64,000 nt of DNA from Pelagicoccus enzymogenes (lineage in GTDB: Bacteria > Verrucomicrobiota > Verrucomicrobiia > Opitutales > Opitutaceae). The stretch covers positions 1 to 64,000 of the forward strand of contig NZ_JACYFG010000051.1 in the NCBI RefSeq assembly GCF_014803405.1, written 5' to 3'. Every line of letters begins with the position of its first letter. Within the stretch, counting starts at the first letter, position 1. A program made the translations under genes and the position numbers. The notes beneath the pieces were generated by a model. That model did not search any database, was not told where the DNA came from, and saw nothing but the letters and a program-made list of their open reading frames with translations. Shown one piece after another: positions 24,300 to 34,348 of the stretch.

Positions 24300-25688
24300 A
24301 TGAACATTAGCCTACCATCCCTAGCGAAGCCTTGTCTCGCTCTTGCCATTGGCGTTTCGGCAGCCATATCTGCGTTTGCTGAAAAGCCGAATATCGTAAT
24401 GATTTTGTCAGACGACCAAACGTGGACGGATTACGGATTCATGGGACACGAGCATATTCGTACCCCGAATCTCGACCGGTTAGCCGAGTCGGGGGTTGTA
24501 TACCGGCGAGCTTATGTACCGACCCCATTGTGTCGTCCCTCCCTGATGACTTTGGCGACAGGGCACTACTCCAAAGATCACAAGATAACGGGAAATGACC
24601 CGTCGCCGAAACTGGCGGCGGTGAGGAGTCCGGAGCACATAGAACTAAGCCGCCAGATGCTGGAGAATATCGACAGGTTGGATACGTTGCCGAAAATCCT
24701 GTCGCGAAATGGCTACCTAACGCACCAAAGTGGAAAATGGTGGGAAGGCAGCTACCAGCGAGGCGGCTTCACTCATGGGATGACTGGAGGCGATACAGGA
24801 GGTCTTTTGCGGCACGGGGACAAGGGCCTGGAAATTGGCCGAGAGGGGATGGAGCCGATTTTTGATTTTATCGAACGCGCGGAAAGCGACAATAAGCCAT
24901 TCTATATCTGGTATGCTCCTTTCCTGCCGCATACTCCGCACAACCCGCCAGAGCGGATACTGAAGCGCTACGAGACCCTCGGTCTCGATCCGGCTTTGGC
25001 CAAGTACTATGCCATGTGCGAATGGTTCGACGAGACTTGCGGCGAGCTGATCGATCATTTGGAGGAGAGGGGGCTGCGTGATAACACCCTGATCTATTAT
25101 GTGTGTGACAATGGTTGGATACAGAAGACCGAAGATACGGTTGTCCCTGAAGGTTGGTTTACCCAGTTTGCTCCGAAGTCGAAGCAAAGCGTTTACGACG
25201 GAGGCGCCCGGCAGCCGATTATCCTGTCTTGGCCGAACCAATTGAAGCCTGGCGTTCGCGATGAGCTCGTGAGCAGTATCGATCTTTTCCCTACCGTTTT
25301 GAGTGCTGCGGGCGTGGAAACACCCGATGGGCTTCCTGGCATAGACCTTTTGCCGAATGCTAGGGAAGCGAAGCGAATCGGTCGGGATATCATCTTCGGT
25401 GATTCTTATGCCCATGATATCGTGGATTTGGATAATCCTGAGGCTTCATTGATGTATCTCTGGTGTATCCGCGATCGGTGGAAGCTGATTCTAAGTTACG
25501 ACGGTGAAGTTAACCGCTATGCCGTGGTGCACCCGAGGGATGAGGCGATCCAATTGTTCGATATCCTTGCAGATCCTTTTGAGGAGGAGAATCTGGCGAA
25601 GCGTCATCCAGAGGTCGTTTCCGAGCTGAAGGATGAAATCGAGAACTGGTATCCATTGACGCAGCGAAAGCTCGTTTCTCGCAACTAG
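24300..25688 (+). CDS. Sulfatase (S1 family) with CRPSL in place of CxPxR
   Basis: 462 residues with a signal peptide (ALAIGVSAAISAFA). Metal-site segment NIVMILSDDQTWTDYGFMG, then the active-site motif CRPSL (Cys78-Leu82) followed by MTLATGHY, where the usual Arg is Leu. QSGKWWEGSY and DNTLIYYVCDNGW fit the remaining metal and sulfate-binding motifs. I recall the CRPSL form from other PVC-group sulfatase-like proteins, so it is probably a real subfamily rather than decay, but formylglycine formation may differ. The protein otherwise has no frameshift or truncation. It lies third in the operon, 21 bases before the GH78 gene. Confidence 0.85.
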   Translation: MNISLPSLAKPCLALAIGVSAAISAFAEKPNIVMILSDDQTWTDYGFMGHEHIRTPNLDRLAESGVVYRRAYVPTPLCRPSLMTLATGHYSKDHKITGNDPSPKLAAVRSPEHIELSRQMLENIDRLDTLPKILSRNGYLTHQSGKWWEGSYQRGGFTHGMTGGDTGGLLRHGDKGLEIGREGMEPIFDFIERAESDNKPFYIWYAPFLPHTPHNPPERILKRYETLGLDPALAKYYAMCEWFDETCGELIDHLEERGLRDNTLIYYVCDNGWIQKTEDTVVPEGWFTQFAPKSKQSVYDGGARQPIILSWPNQLKPGVRDELVSSIDLFPTVLSAAGVETPDGLPGIDLLPNAREAKRIGRDIIFGDSYAHDIVDLDNPEASLMYLWCIRDRWKLILSYDGEVNRYAVVHPRDEAIQLFDILADPFEEENLAKRHPEVVSELKDEIENWYPLTQRKLVSRN

Positions 25689-25709
25689 TGTTTCAATCTC
25701 CACGAAATT

Positions 25710-28700
25710 ATGCTCCTGATGCCCCGCTTTAAGAACTTTTCCTGTTTCCTGATAATACTGTCTTTGTTCTGCTGTTCCCTATGGGCGGCGGATAAGGCTC
25801 CTTATGATTTGAGAGTGGGCGACGGTATCGTTGATCCATTGGGATACCACGATACGAGACCGCGCTTTTCGTGGAAGCTGGCAGACGAGCGATTTGGCGC
25901 CGCGCAGCTTGCTTACCAAGTTCGGGTCGTAAGCTCTACTGAAGATGCCACGCTCTGGGATAGCGGCAAGGTAGAGTCGGGGCAGTCGGTTTACGTGCAG
26001 TATGCGGGTGAGCCATTCACCTCGAGGGAGAAGGTGTATTGGAAAGTCAGGTACTGGGATCAGGAAGGCGATGTGTCCCCATGGAGTCAGTGGGCAAAAA
26101 TCGAGTACGGATTGCTTGCCAGCTACGATTGGTCCGCTAAATGGATATACCAGCCAAAGGTGAGGAGCCTGGAAGGGATCGAGATCACTAAACTAACGTA
26201 TGGAAGACATCGATACAGGATCGATGTAACGGATGCGATCCTGAACTCGGTGAAGGATGATCCCGATCGGATCTTTAGCATTCGGGTAGGGGAAGGAGAG
26301 CTCTTCGAGCGAGAGGAGCGTACCGGAAGTCCGATGGCACTGACGATCGATTACCGAGAAAACGGCGAAGACAAGCAGTGTCTCAGGTGGGATGGACAAC
26401 TGATTGAAATTCCACCCCCCGATGCTTGTAACGTGCCCTACTTTCGCAAGGAGTTCGAGCTGGATGAGCTTGAGGGAACGGCTCGACTCTACGTTACGGC
26501 GCGTGGAATTTTCGAGGTCGAAATCAATGGGAAGCGGGTGGGACGAGACGCCTTCGCTCCAGGTTGGACCGACTATTTTCAGCGTATAGAAACGCTCACC
26601 TACGATGTAACCGACTACCTGGTCGAGGGAAGGAACGTGATTGGCGCGCGAGTGGCCAAGGGGTGGTACGCGGGCGAGGAGGGAGAGGGAATCGGCAAGT
26701 TAGGTCCGAGCGATGTGAACCGGGGGCTCGGTGGACAGGTTCAGGAATTTTTGTGTCAGCTTGAGATTGCGGGTGCGGGTGGGAGCGAAGTAGTGGTTGC
26801 GACCGATGACTCTTGGACGTATTTCGATCAGGGGCCGGTCGTGAAATCGGAAATCTACTGGGGCGAGGACTATGATGCCCGGAACGAGATTCCAGGTTGG
26901 AGCTCGGTGGGATACGATGCGGCAGGTTGGAAACGAGTTGAAGCGGCTTCCTTGGATGGGGTTTCTCTCCTGCCGAAGACCTTCCAAACCGTTACTGTAC
27001 GGAAGGTGCTGACGCCTACTGAGATCGTGTCGGCGGGCGAGGGGACTGTCGTTTTCGATATGGGACAAAACATGGTGGGCTGGCCTGCCATCGACTTGCC
27101 TGGGCTCAAAGATAAGAAAATTCGGATACGGGTGGCAGAGATGCTGGAGCAGGACGGTTCGCTCTACATAGAAAACTATCGGAACTCCCGTTCGCAGGCA
27201 ACCTACGTTCCTGCGGAAGACGGAAAAGTTCGGTGGCGACCCACCTTCTCGTTTTTTGGATACAGGTTCGTAGAGGTTTCTGGGTATGATACGAATGAAG
27301 TCCCGAGTCTAGGTTGGGTAGCTGGAGAGGTGTTGCACACCAGCTTTGAACAGACTGGAAGCTTCACTTCGTCGCATGCCAAGCTGAACCAGCTGCAAAG
27401 CAATATTGAGTGGGGACAAAGAGGCAACTTTCTCGATATTCCGACTGATTGCCCGCAGCGCAACGAGCGTCTTGGTTGGGCGGGCGATGCCCAGACTTTT
27501 TCGGCGACATCGCTTTTCAATTTTGATGTGCATGCCTTTTGGAAAAGCTGGCTGAAGACCTTTCGTGAGCACCAGAGCGAGGATGGCCGCTTACCTGTCG
27601 TCGCTCCCAACGTGGGAACGTTTTGGGGAGGGCCTCGACTTTCGCCGGCCTGGGGCGACGCGATCGCCATTGTTCCTTGGGAAGTGTATCTGCAAACTGG
27701 CGACGTTACTGTGTTAGAGGAGAATTACGAGGCGATGAATAAGTACGCGGATCTCTACCGTAGACGCAGCCCGAACCACATAGCTCCGGATACTGGATTC
27801 GGCGATTGGCTGCAGCCGTTGACTGAGAGAGGGGTTATCGACCCTAAGGAGCCTCGTTATGGATCCACTCCTCGTCCACTTATAACGACAGCATTTTTTG
27901 GATACACTACAACTATTTGCGCCAAGGTTTCTGAACTCTTGGGGAAGGAAGAAGAGGCGAAACGTCATTGGAGCGAGTTGGAGAAAATAAGAAGCGCGAT
28001 TCGGCGAGAGTTTCTGGACGCGGACGGTCGCTTGACGACGCCGGTGGAAACGCAGACTGGCTACGCTCTACTGATTGCCTTCGATTTAGTTGAGGAAGAT
28101 TTGAAACCGAAGTTGGGAGAGCATCTCGCAGCATTGGTGAGAGCTGAGAACAATCGATTGAATACAGGTTTTGTCGGTTGTTCCTACTTAACTCGGGTTC
28201 TGGACAGCACTGGAAATATCGACGAAGCGCTTGCGGTACTTTTTACCAGCGAGTACCCGTCATGGTTCTACTCTATCGATCAGGGAGCCACTACGATTTG
28301 GGAGCGGTGGAACAGCTACAACCACGAGACTGGGTTTGGCGACGCGAAAATGAATTCATTTAACCACTACGCCTACGGAGCGATCGGTCGTTGGATGTAC
28401 GAGCGACTGGCTGGCTTGGCTCCGGACGAAAGCAACCCTGGCTACAAGCACTTTATCGTAGCTCCGATTTTCGAGTCGCCGTTGGAGTTCGCGGAAGCCC
28501 GCCTTGAGACTCGCTACGGCGAAGCTCGAACTCGTTGGGAAAAGGTTTCGGGGGGCATCCGCATGCGGGTCATCGTTCCGCCTAACAGTTCTGCGACGAT
28601 CCGCATTCCTGAAAAACTGTCTAAGCAAGTTCGCTGGGCAAATGCCCCACATGGGGCAAAACTCAAATTTACCAAAAATGATGGAATCGCAGTGTCGGAA

Positions 28701-28739
28701 ATCGTGGCTGGAGCCTACGACATACTGCTCCTTCCCTAG
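25710..28739 (+). CDS. Alpha-L-rhamnosidase, GH78
   Basis: 1009 residues with an N-terminal signal (FLIILSLFCCSLWA). It has the GH78 order: beta-sandwich domains (RVGDGIVDPLGYHDTRPRFS, then YWKVRYWDQEGDVSPWS), the sugar-binding domain with YVTARGIFEVEINGKRV, then the (alpha/alpha)6 barrel with DCPQRNERLGWAGD (Asp580, Glu586) and TTIWERWNSY (Glu865). These match the acid and base residues of characterised GH78s. An extra ~85-residue insert at about 150-235, absent from the third GH78 here, separates the first domains. It releases terminal L-rhamnose from oligosaccharides, probably in the periplasm. Fourth gene of the sulfatase operon, 12 bases before the last sulfatase. Confidence 0.92.
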   Translation: MLLMPRFKNFSCFLIILSLFCCSLWAADKAPYDLRVGDGIVDPLGYHDTRPRFSWKLADERFGAAQLAYQVRVVSSTEDATLWDSGKVESGQSVYVQYAGEPFTSREKVYWKVRYWDQEGDVSPWSQWAKIEYGLLASYDWSAKWIYQPKVRSLEGIEITKLTYGRHRYRIDVTDAILNSVKDDPDRIFSIRVGEGELFEREERTGSPMALTIDYRENGEDKQCLRWDGQLIEIPPPDACNVPYFRKEFELDELEGTARLYVTARGIFEVEINGKRVGRDAFAPGWTDYFQRIETLTYDVTDYLVEGRNVIGARVAKGWYAGEEGEGIGKLGPSDVNRGLGGQVQEFLCQLEIAGAGGSEVVVATDDSWTYFDQGPVVKSEIYWGEDYDARNEIPGWSSVGYDAAGWKRVEAASLDGVSLLPKTFQTVTVRKVLTPTEIVSAGEGTVVFDMGQNMVGWPAIDLPGLKDKKIRIRVAEMLEQDGSLYIENYRNSRSQATYVPAEDGKVRWRPTFSFFGYRFVEVSGYDTNEVPSLGWVAGEVLHTSFEQTGSFTSSHAKLNQLQSNIEWGQRGNFLDIPTDCPQRNERLGWAGDAQTFSATSLFNFDVHAFWKSWLKTFREHQSEDGRLPVVAPNVGTFWGGPRLSPAWGDAIAIVPWEVYLQTGDVTVLEENYEAMNKYADLYRRRSPNHIAPDTGFGDWLQPLTERGVIDPKEPRYGSTPRPLITTAFFGYTTTICAKVSELLGKEEEAKRHWSELEKIRSAIRREFLDADGRLTTPVETQTGYALLIAFDLVEEDLKPKLGEHLAALVRAENNRLNTGFVGCSYLTRVLDSTGNIDEALAVLFTSEYPSWFYSIDQGATTIWERWNSYNHETGFGDAKMNSFNHYAYGAIGRWMYERLAGLAPDESNPGYKHFIVAPIFESPLEFAEARLETRYGEARTRWEKVSGGIRMRVIVPPNSSATIRIPEKLSKQVRWANAPHGAKLKFTKNDGIAVSEIVAGAYDILLLP

Positions 28740-28751
28740 AAACAGATTGAA

Positions 28752-30284
28752 ATGAAACTTAGACTTACCCTGATATTCGCGGCGATCTGCTTTTGTAAGT
28801 TCGCTGCTACCGAAGAACGAAAGAACGTCATTTTCATTTTGGCGGACGATCTCGGCTGGGCCGATACAACTCTCTACGGCCATACTGAACTCTTTCAGAC
28901 TCCTAATTTGCAGCGCTTGGCGAGCCGTGGCATGCTTTTTAACCGAGCGTATTCAAACAGCCCGCTCTGTTCACCCACGCGGGCGAGCGCGCTTACAGGG
29001 CAACTGCCGGACCGACACGGCTCGGTGGCGCCCACGCATCACCAGATGCCCGTTCGGCTTGAGTCGATAGCGGATTCCACAGGTAATGCCGCCTTCCAAG
29101 CGGTGCCTATCAAGTCTCTCACTCGGCTTGATACCGCTTGGCCCACGCTGGGCAAGCAGATGCAAGGCGCGGGGTACGCGACGGGCCATTTTGGCAAGTG
29201 GCACCTCGGTCGAGAGCCTTACAGCCCATTGGAGCACGGTTTCGACGTCGACATCCCGCATTGGCCAGGTCCGGGCCCAGGAGGTTGGTTTGTTGCTCCT
29301 TGGAAGTATCCGGAGTTCAAGGAGAACTTGCCCAAGGAGCACATCGAGGACCGCATGGCGGAAGAGGCGATTGCCTGGATGAAGCAGCAGGCGGTGGGCA
29401 AGCCGTTCTACTTGAATTACTGGCAGTTCTCGGTTCATGCTCCTTTCGACGCGAAGCAAGGTCTCGTGGATTGCTATCGTCCTAAGATCGATTTCAATAG
29501 CAAGCAGACCTCTCCCACTTACGCCGCGATGGTCCACTCGCTAGATGATGCCATTGGTACATTGCTCGACTACGTAGATGCGGCTGATATCGCGGATGAT
29601 ACCGTCATCATCTTTGCGTCCGATAACGGAGGGAACGAATACAACGGTATTCCGGAAACAGATATGGAGGGCAAGGAATACGTCAGCGCTCCGACCGATG
29701 GAGGACCGTTGCGGGGAGGTAAGGCCAGTATTTACGAAGGAGGCATCCGCACGCCTTGCATTGTGGTTTGGCCGGGGATGGTAGAACCAGGTTCGGTCAG
29801 CGATGAGCCAATACAAACCTCTGACTTTTATCCGACGCTGCACGCTCAGCTTGGTATCGAGCTGCCGCAGGGACACGTGGTGGACGGGATCGACATAACC
29901 CCAGCATTGAAAGGTGGGGAATTGGAGCGCGAGGCGATCTTTACCTATTTCCCGGTCATGCCAAAGGTGCCTGAGTGGTTGCCTCCCTGCATGTCCGTGC
30001 ACGTGGGGGATTGGAAGCTGATTCGAATCTTTCACGAAGGCAAGAACGGTGGCCATGCCTATCGCTTGTTCAATCTGGCTGAAGACCTAGGCGAGACAAC
30101 AGACCTTTCCGAGAAGCATCCCGAGATTGTTGCGCGTTTGGATAGGCTGATGGAAGATAGGCTCGTGGCGTCTGGCGGTCTGCAGCCCAAGCGAAATGAA
30201 AACTTCGATCCCGCGAAGCACCGTCCGGACCTTTACGGGGTCCAGGTCGGAGGGCTGAAGGTCGCTAAGGGGAGAGACGAGTAG
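28752..30284 (+). CDS. Sulfatase (S1 family), CSPTR active site
   Basis: 510 residues with a short signal sequence (LRLTLIFAAICFCKFAA). NVIFILADDLGWADTTLYG opens the fold, CSPTR (Cys73-Arg77) with ASALTGQ is the canonical formylglycine motif, and FGKWHLGREPYSPLEHGFD, FASDNGG and GGKASIYEGGIRTP give the remaining metal and sulfate contacts. GPGPGGWFVAPWKYPEF in the middle is a distinctive insertion that may set substrate choice. Fifth and last gene of the operon. No clear terminator is seen in the 380 bases before the TonB gene. Confidence 0.92.
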   Translation: MKLRLTLIFAAICFCKFAATEERKNVIFILADDLGWADTTLYGHTELFQTPNLQRLASRGMLFNRAYSNSPLCSPTRASALTGQLPDRHGSVAPTHHQMPVRLESIADSTGNAAFQAVPIKSLTRLDTAWPTLGKQMQGAGYATGHFGKWHLGREPYSPLEHGFDVDIPHWPGPGPGGWFVAPWKYPEFKENLPKEHIEDRMAEEAIAWMKQQAVGKPFYLNYWQFSVHAPFDAKQGLVDCYRPKIDFNSKQTSPTYAAMVHSLDDAIGTLLDYVDAADIADDTVIIFASDNGGNEYNGIPETDMEGKEYVSAPTDGGPLRGGKASIYEGGIRTPCIVVWPGMVEPGSVSDEPIQTSDFYPTLHAQLGIELPQGHVVDGIDITPALKGGELEREAIFTYFPVMPKVPEWLPPCMSVHVGDWKLIRIFHEGKNGGHAYRLFNLAEDLGETTDLSEKHPEIVARLDRLMEDRLVASGGLQPKRNENFDPAKHRPDLYGVQVGGLKVAKGRDE

Positions 30285-30667
30285 CCTTCCGATCTTATCG
30301 TCTGCTCTCAAACCGCGCCCTTGGGAACAGGGCAGCCTCCGTCTTCCGGTTTATATAGAGTGGCGGTCGAGCTCGGGATATCGGGTGTCGTTGATAGGTT
30401 TGACGTTCGCTCGACTGACAGTCCGTAATCACTTCAGCGGACAAAACGGGGAAGATCGGTTTCTTATACTGATTGTTACCTGCCCCCCTATACACTGACG
30501 CTAGTAAACGTAGCGCTAGGAAGCTTGCGTTGAGGTTTGATATTCCTCATCCGTGGGTCCGATTCCGTTATGTGTTCTTTCGTTTGTTGAGAGACGAGGA
30601 TCGGGTAGCAGGCCCTTGTCGGGCACTCAATAACAGTGAAACTACCAAAGCCCCCTGAAAACGAAAA
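30285..30667. promoter_or_regulatory. Leader/promoter region of the first TonB receptor
   Basis: No gene seen in 383 bases. CTGACAGTCC at 30415-30424 is a one-mismatch copy of the recurring TGACWGTCA dyad, about 250 bases before the receptor start. A C-rich patch (CCTGCCCCCC, 30480-30489) lies between them; a similar patch is found before the third receptor at 43229-43240. Confidence 0.4.
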
Positions 30668-33600
30668 ATGTTATCAAGTAAACCATACCTCATGAAAGCC
30701 CTGCGACCGTGTCACGGATCTGCTCTTCTTGCCGTGGCCACTGTGGCTACGTTGTCTTTTGCGGATGATAATGATATCGAAGAAGACACCTTTGAACTTT
30801 CTCCCTTTATTGTCGATGGGAGTTCGGATAGTGGATACCATGCCACTGAAACGCTTGCGGGCTCGAGGTTGAGGACGAATGTCGGTGATATTGGCGGCGC
30901 CATGGACATCTTCACCAAAGATTTCCTCGAAGATATCGGGGCTGACGACTTCTCTTCGGCTCTCGAATTTGCCACCAACACGGGTTCGTGGGATCCTGAC
31001 CTCGTTTCCAACCCTGAGGCGGCGAACGCTCGGGATGATGTAAGTTACACAGTTCGGGGGTTCAAGGTGACCTCCTTGAGTCGAGACTTTTTTAAGTCGC
31101 TCTACGGAGCGGATGGATACAATACGCAACGACTTACCTTTTCCCGGGGGCCGAACTCCATCTTGTATGGAATTGCCCAGCCTGGTGGTATCGCGAATTC
31201 CATGACGATGCGCGCAAATTTTCGGAATACCACTAAGTTCACAGCGAACTACGATACCAATGGCGGCCACCGCGCTACTACCAGTTTTAATCGGGTCCTG
31301 ATCGATGATAAGCTAGCGATCGTAGCGAATACTCTGTACAAGTACAAGAGCAGCTGGATTGATGGTGTGTTTTCCCGAGACAAGCGATTTCATGCGGCCT
31401 TGAAATACAGGCCATTTTCTGGATCTGAGGGAATAATGGAGGACCTCGAGATCAACTTGTCACACGAGAAAGGGCGGTCGAAGTCCCAGATCTTGGGGCG
31501 CAGCGAGCCAATTGGGGATGGTATAAGCGAGTGGATTGCAGCAGGCAAACCTGTTTTCGATAACATAAACACCCCTGAAGACGAAATTCCAGAGGGAGTG
31601 CAGAAGTACACTGACAGTTCCCGCGCTCTGTTCATGATCAAAGGGGTGCCTGGAGGACCGGAAGTTCCGACCTTGGATTGGTCGAATACTTATGTGGGAT
31701 CCTCGCCGAGCGAGACCCGATCCCTGCTGGATACTTCCATAATACCGAAAGACGTTAACTATCTAGGTAGCGCTGCTGTTAAATACGAGGATTTCCAGAC
31801 TACGCAGATCTTCGTGAACAAGAAATTTGGTAAACTGTATTTGGACCTTGCTTACAATTCGCAGGAGCATGGTCGGAATGCTCAGGACGAATTGCGTGGG
31901 TTCAAACTTCAGGCGGATCCGAATATGTATTTGCCAAACAGTACTCCCGATAACCTCATTCCCAATCCGTATGCGGGTAAGTATTTTATTCAGGGAAGCT
32001 GGGTGCGGCACCAACCTATACATGATCGCGATGCGGAGACTGTCCGGTTTTCGGCCTCTTACGATTTAGATTTTCAGGGTCGAGATGATATCCTGCGCCA
32101 TCTAGGGAAATTCCGTTTCGCTGCAATGCAGGAAGAATCGAGAACGGAGAGGTTTCGGCAGTTTTCTCGACTTTATAACCTCACGCCGGACCTGACGAAC
32201 GAGTTGCTGGTGCGGCAACCTGGATCTGGACTGTCTCCGAGCTACACGGGACCGAGACGCGGATTCGTTCCGGACAGAAGCATCAGTCGGGAGATTCGTA
32301 ATACAGGGATTATTTACAATCCGGAAGAGGACTATTACGTTCAAACGAACGTTGTGGGTGGAGGTGGCTATCAGCCGGCTGCAGGGAGAGGGTACATCGT
32401 AGATCCGGAAACGGGTGAGCGACTCAGCTTTCCGATAGCCGGTAATGGAACAAATGCGAAGAACTCCCCTATTTTCAGAAGCTACATTGACCCTGAGAAG
32501 GGACTGTACGCAACGGGTGGAGCTATCCCAACTCTCCCAGGTTACGAGCAGCCCATTTACGGAGATGTGCTGATTGCGGATGGATATACGGTGGAAGGGT
32601 ATCCGAATCTTCGGACTGATGAGAATGGCATAACCCTTGGTCTGGCCCCCGATATTGCTGGCGGAAAGGGATACGAGAAGCGGGTGTCTCAAACGTACAC
32701 CATGCAGCACTACTTGTTTGGAGGACGGATTGTAACGACCTTGGGTTGGCGAAGCGACGACGTAGACAACTGGGGAATCAGCGAGCAGATGAGAGACTAC
32801 CGCTTCGATAACGATTACTATTTCTACGGAGATGCTCGCCAGTTCGATCCACGATCTACTACCGATAATTATGTCTTCAAGGCGGGAGATCCGACTACGA
32901 AAAGTATAGTGGTAAAGCCAAATCAGTTCGTTTCCTTTTTCTATTCGCAGGCTGATAATTTCAACCCGGTCGGGAGTGGAAATAATATCTACGGCGAGGA
33001 GCTGCCGAATCCGTCCGGTCTAGGCGAAGATGCGGGAGTTCGGCTCAATTTTGGGCCAAAGTTCAACCTATCGCTCTCTGCTTTTCGCACCACTTCCAAA
33101 GACGAGCGGCAAGCGAAGATCAGGACTGGAACGCGATTCCCGATTTTCAACCAGGACTTTGTTTCCGAAACGCTGTGGAAAAATGTCAGCCGGCTGCAAA
33201 ACGACGTAGAGGGTTTCGTTACCGACGATACGACTGACTACCTGACTTCTCCTTACCGACATGATAGGGAAATTAACTGGGTGGGCCGCCAGTCCGTTCA
33301 ATCGGAAGGTGTAGAGCTGCGCATGACTGTGAACCCAACCAGACAATTGAGAATGATGTTTAACTTCTCGACCCAAGATAGTCAGATTAACGAGGTTGGG
33401 CCAGATCTTTACACTTACTGGATGGATTTCGTGCCGAGCGTCTTCGCTGAGCATCCGGAGTACTTGGCGGATAACCCAGAAGGCCAAACCTACATGAACC
33501 TAACGGGCGCCAAATTGAAGTTTCTTACCTACCATGGCCGCCGCGACGATAACGGAAAGCTGATTGATCGTGCCCTTACGATTCCTGAGCTGATTCGTGG

Positions 33601-34033
33601 TGCTCAAGATGACGTGCTTCGCTTAAGCGACCTTATCGGCTTTTCGGATTCCAGCCAGCCAAAGTCGTCGGCTAACTTCGTGGGCACCTACACCTTCGGT
33701 AACGACTCTAACTTGAAGGGGTGGGCATTCGGCGTAAACGCTCGTTGGAGGGATGTACGTACCTTGGGTTATCCTGTTAAGCCGGGCCCTGGAGCTCGTC
33801 TTGATGCAGCCAACCCCTATACGGGCGGAGACACGCTTTCGACAGGTGGTTTCATCCGTTTCAAGAAGAAGTTCGGAAACGTGAACTATACGGGGCAGAT
33901 TCAGATCACCAACTTGTTCAGTGATACGGAATTGGTGCCGTTTGGAACGGATAAGGCGGGAACTGGGGAAGTTATTCGATACAAGTACCAGGCTCCTAGG
34001 ACCATAGACTTCCGTAACACCCTATCGTTCTAG
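30668..34033 (+). CDS. TonB-dependent outer-membrane receptor 1
   Basis: 1121 residues (an ATG at 30692 is an alternative start that gives a tidier signal peptide, ending near LSFADD). The mature N-terminus has TFELSPFIVDGSSDSGY, shared by all four receptors here and a candidate TonB-contact segment. The plug domain includes TLAGSRLRTNVGDIGGAMDI, YTVRGFKV and RLTFSRGPNSILYGIAQPGG. The remainder is a large 22-strand barrel ending in aromatic RTIDFRNTLSF. It should import oligosaccharides with energy from TonB-ExbBD, which is not in this window. It lies between the sulfatase operon and the leftward GH78/lyase operon and is not closely related to receptors 2 and 3. No SusD partner is present. 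Confidence 0.92.
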   Translation: MLSSKPYLMKALRPCHGSALLAVATVATLSFADDNDIEEDTFELSPFIVDGSSDSGYHATETLAGSRLRTNVGDIGGAMDIFTKDFLEDIGADDFSSALEFATNTGSWDPDLVSNPEAANARDDVSYTVRGFKVTSLSRDFFKSLYGADGYNTQRLTFSRGPNSILYGIAQPGGIANSMTMRANFRNTTKFTANYDTNGGHRATTSFNRVLIDDKLAIVANTLYKYKSSWIDGVFSRDKRFHAALKYRPFSGSEGIMEDLEINLSHEKGRSKSQILGRSEPIGDGISEWIAAGKPVFDNINTPEDEIPEGVQKYTDSSRALFMIKGVPGGPEVPTLDWSNTYVGSSPSETRSLLDTSIIPKDVNYLGSAAVKYEDFQTTQIFVNKKFGKLYLDLAYNSQEHGRNAQDELRGFKLQADPNMYLPNSTPDNLIPNPYAGKYFIQGSWVRHQPIHDRDAETVRFSASYDLDFQGRDDILRHLGKFRFAAMQEESRTERFRQFSRLYNLTPDLTNELLVRQPGSGLSPSYTGPRRGFVPDRSISREIRNTGIIYNPEEDYYVQTNVVGGGGYQPAAGRGYIVDPETGERLSFPIAGNGTNAKNSPIFRSYIDPEKGLYATGGAIPTLPGYEQPIYGDVLIADGYTVEGYPNLRTDENGITLGLAPDIAGGKGYEKRVSQTYTMQHYLFGGRIVTTLGWRSDDVDNWGISEQMRDYRFDNDYYFYGDARQFDPRSTTDNYVFKAGDPTTKSIVVKPNQFVSFFYSQADNFNPVGSGNNIYGEELPNPSGLGEDAGVRLNFGPKFNLSLSAFRTTSKDERQAKIRTGTRFPIFNQDFVSETLWKNVSRLQNDVEGFVTDDTTDYLTSPYRHDREINWVGRQSVQSEGVELRMTVNPTRQLRMMFNFSTQDSQINEVGPDLYTYWMDFVPSVFAEHPEYLADNPEGQTYMNLTGAKLKFLTYHGRRDDNGKLIDRALTIPELIRGAQDDVLRLSDLIGFSDSSQPKSSANFVGTYTFGNDSNLKGWAFGVNARWRDVRTLGYPVKPGPGARLDAANPYTGGDTLSTGGFIRFKKKFGNVNYTGQIQITNLFSDTELVPFGTDKAGTGEVIRYKYQAPRTIDFRNTLSF

Positions 34034-34054
34034 TTTTTCCGCTTCGCTTTATAC

Positions 34055-34089
34055 TTGGCGATGCCCGATCGGGGCATCGCCAATTTTTT
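34055..34089 (+). terminator. Rho-independent terminator of TonB receptor 1
   Basis: A perfect 12-bp stem, TTGGCGATGCCC (34055-34066) with GGGCATCGCCAA (34072-34083), loop GATCG, followed by six Ts. Confidence 0.92.
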
Positions 34090-34348
34090 GGGTTTGGACT
34101 TTGGGGCGATCGAAAGCTGATCGGGGGATTGTTCAAAACTGTCGTCGTGTCGTGCTGAGCCTTCAACTCGACTGCCTTGTGAAGCGGATCTTGTTTCACT
34201 CAGTCCGGCTAGCTTATTGCGGCGAAAAGCCGCGTACTGGGACTACGCTAGCAGAATTCCCTTCCGGCAGGATCCTCTAGGAAAATGGGGGAAACGTCGA
34301 AAGTCGGGTACGCTAGGCGTTCTCTGGTGTCGTTCCCTTTGGACAGTT
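34090..34348. other. Gap between two convergent transcription units
   Basis: Between the receptor 1 terminator and the end of the leftward GH78 gene I see no gene, repeat or clear second terminator. Confidence 0.5.
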
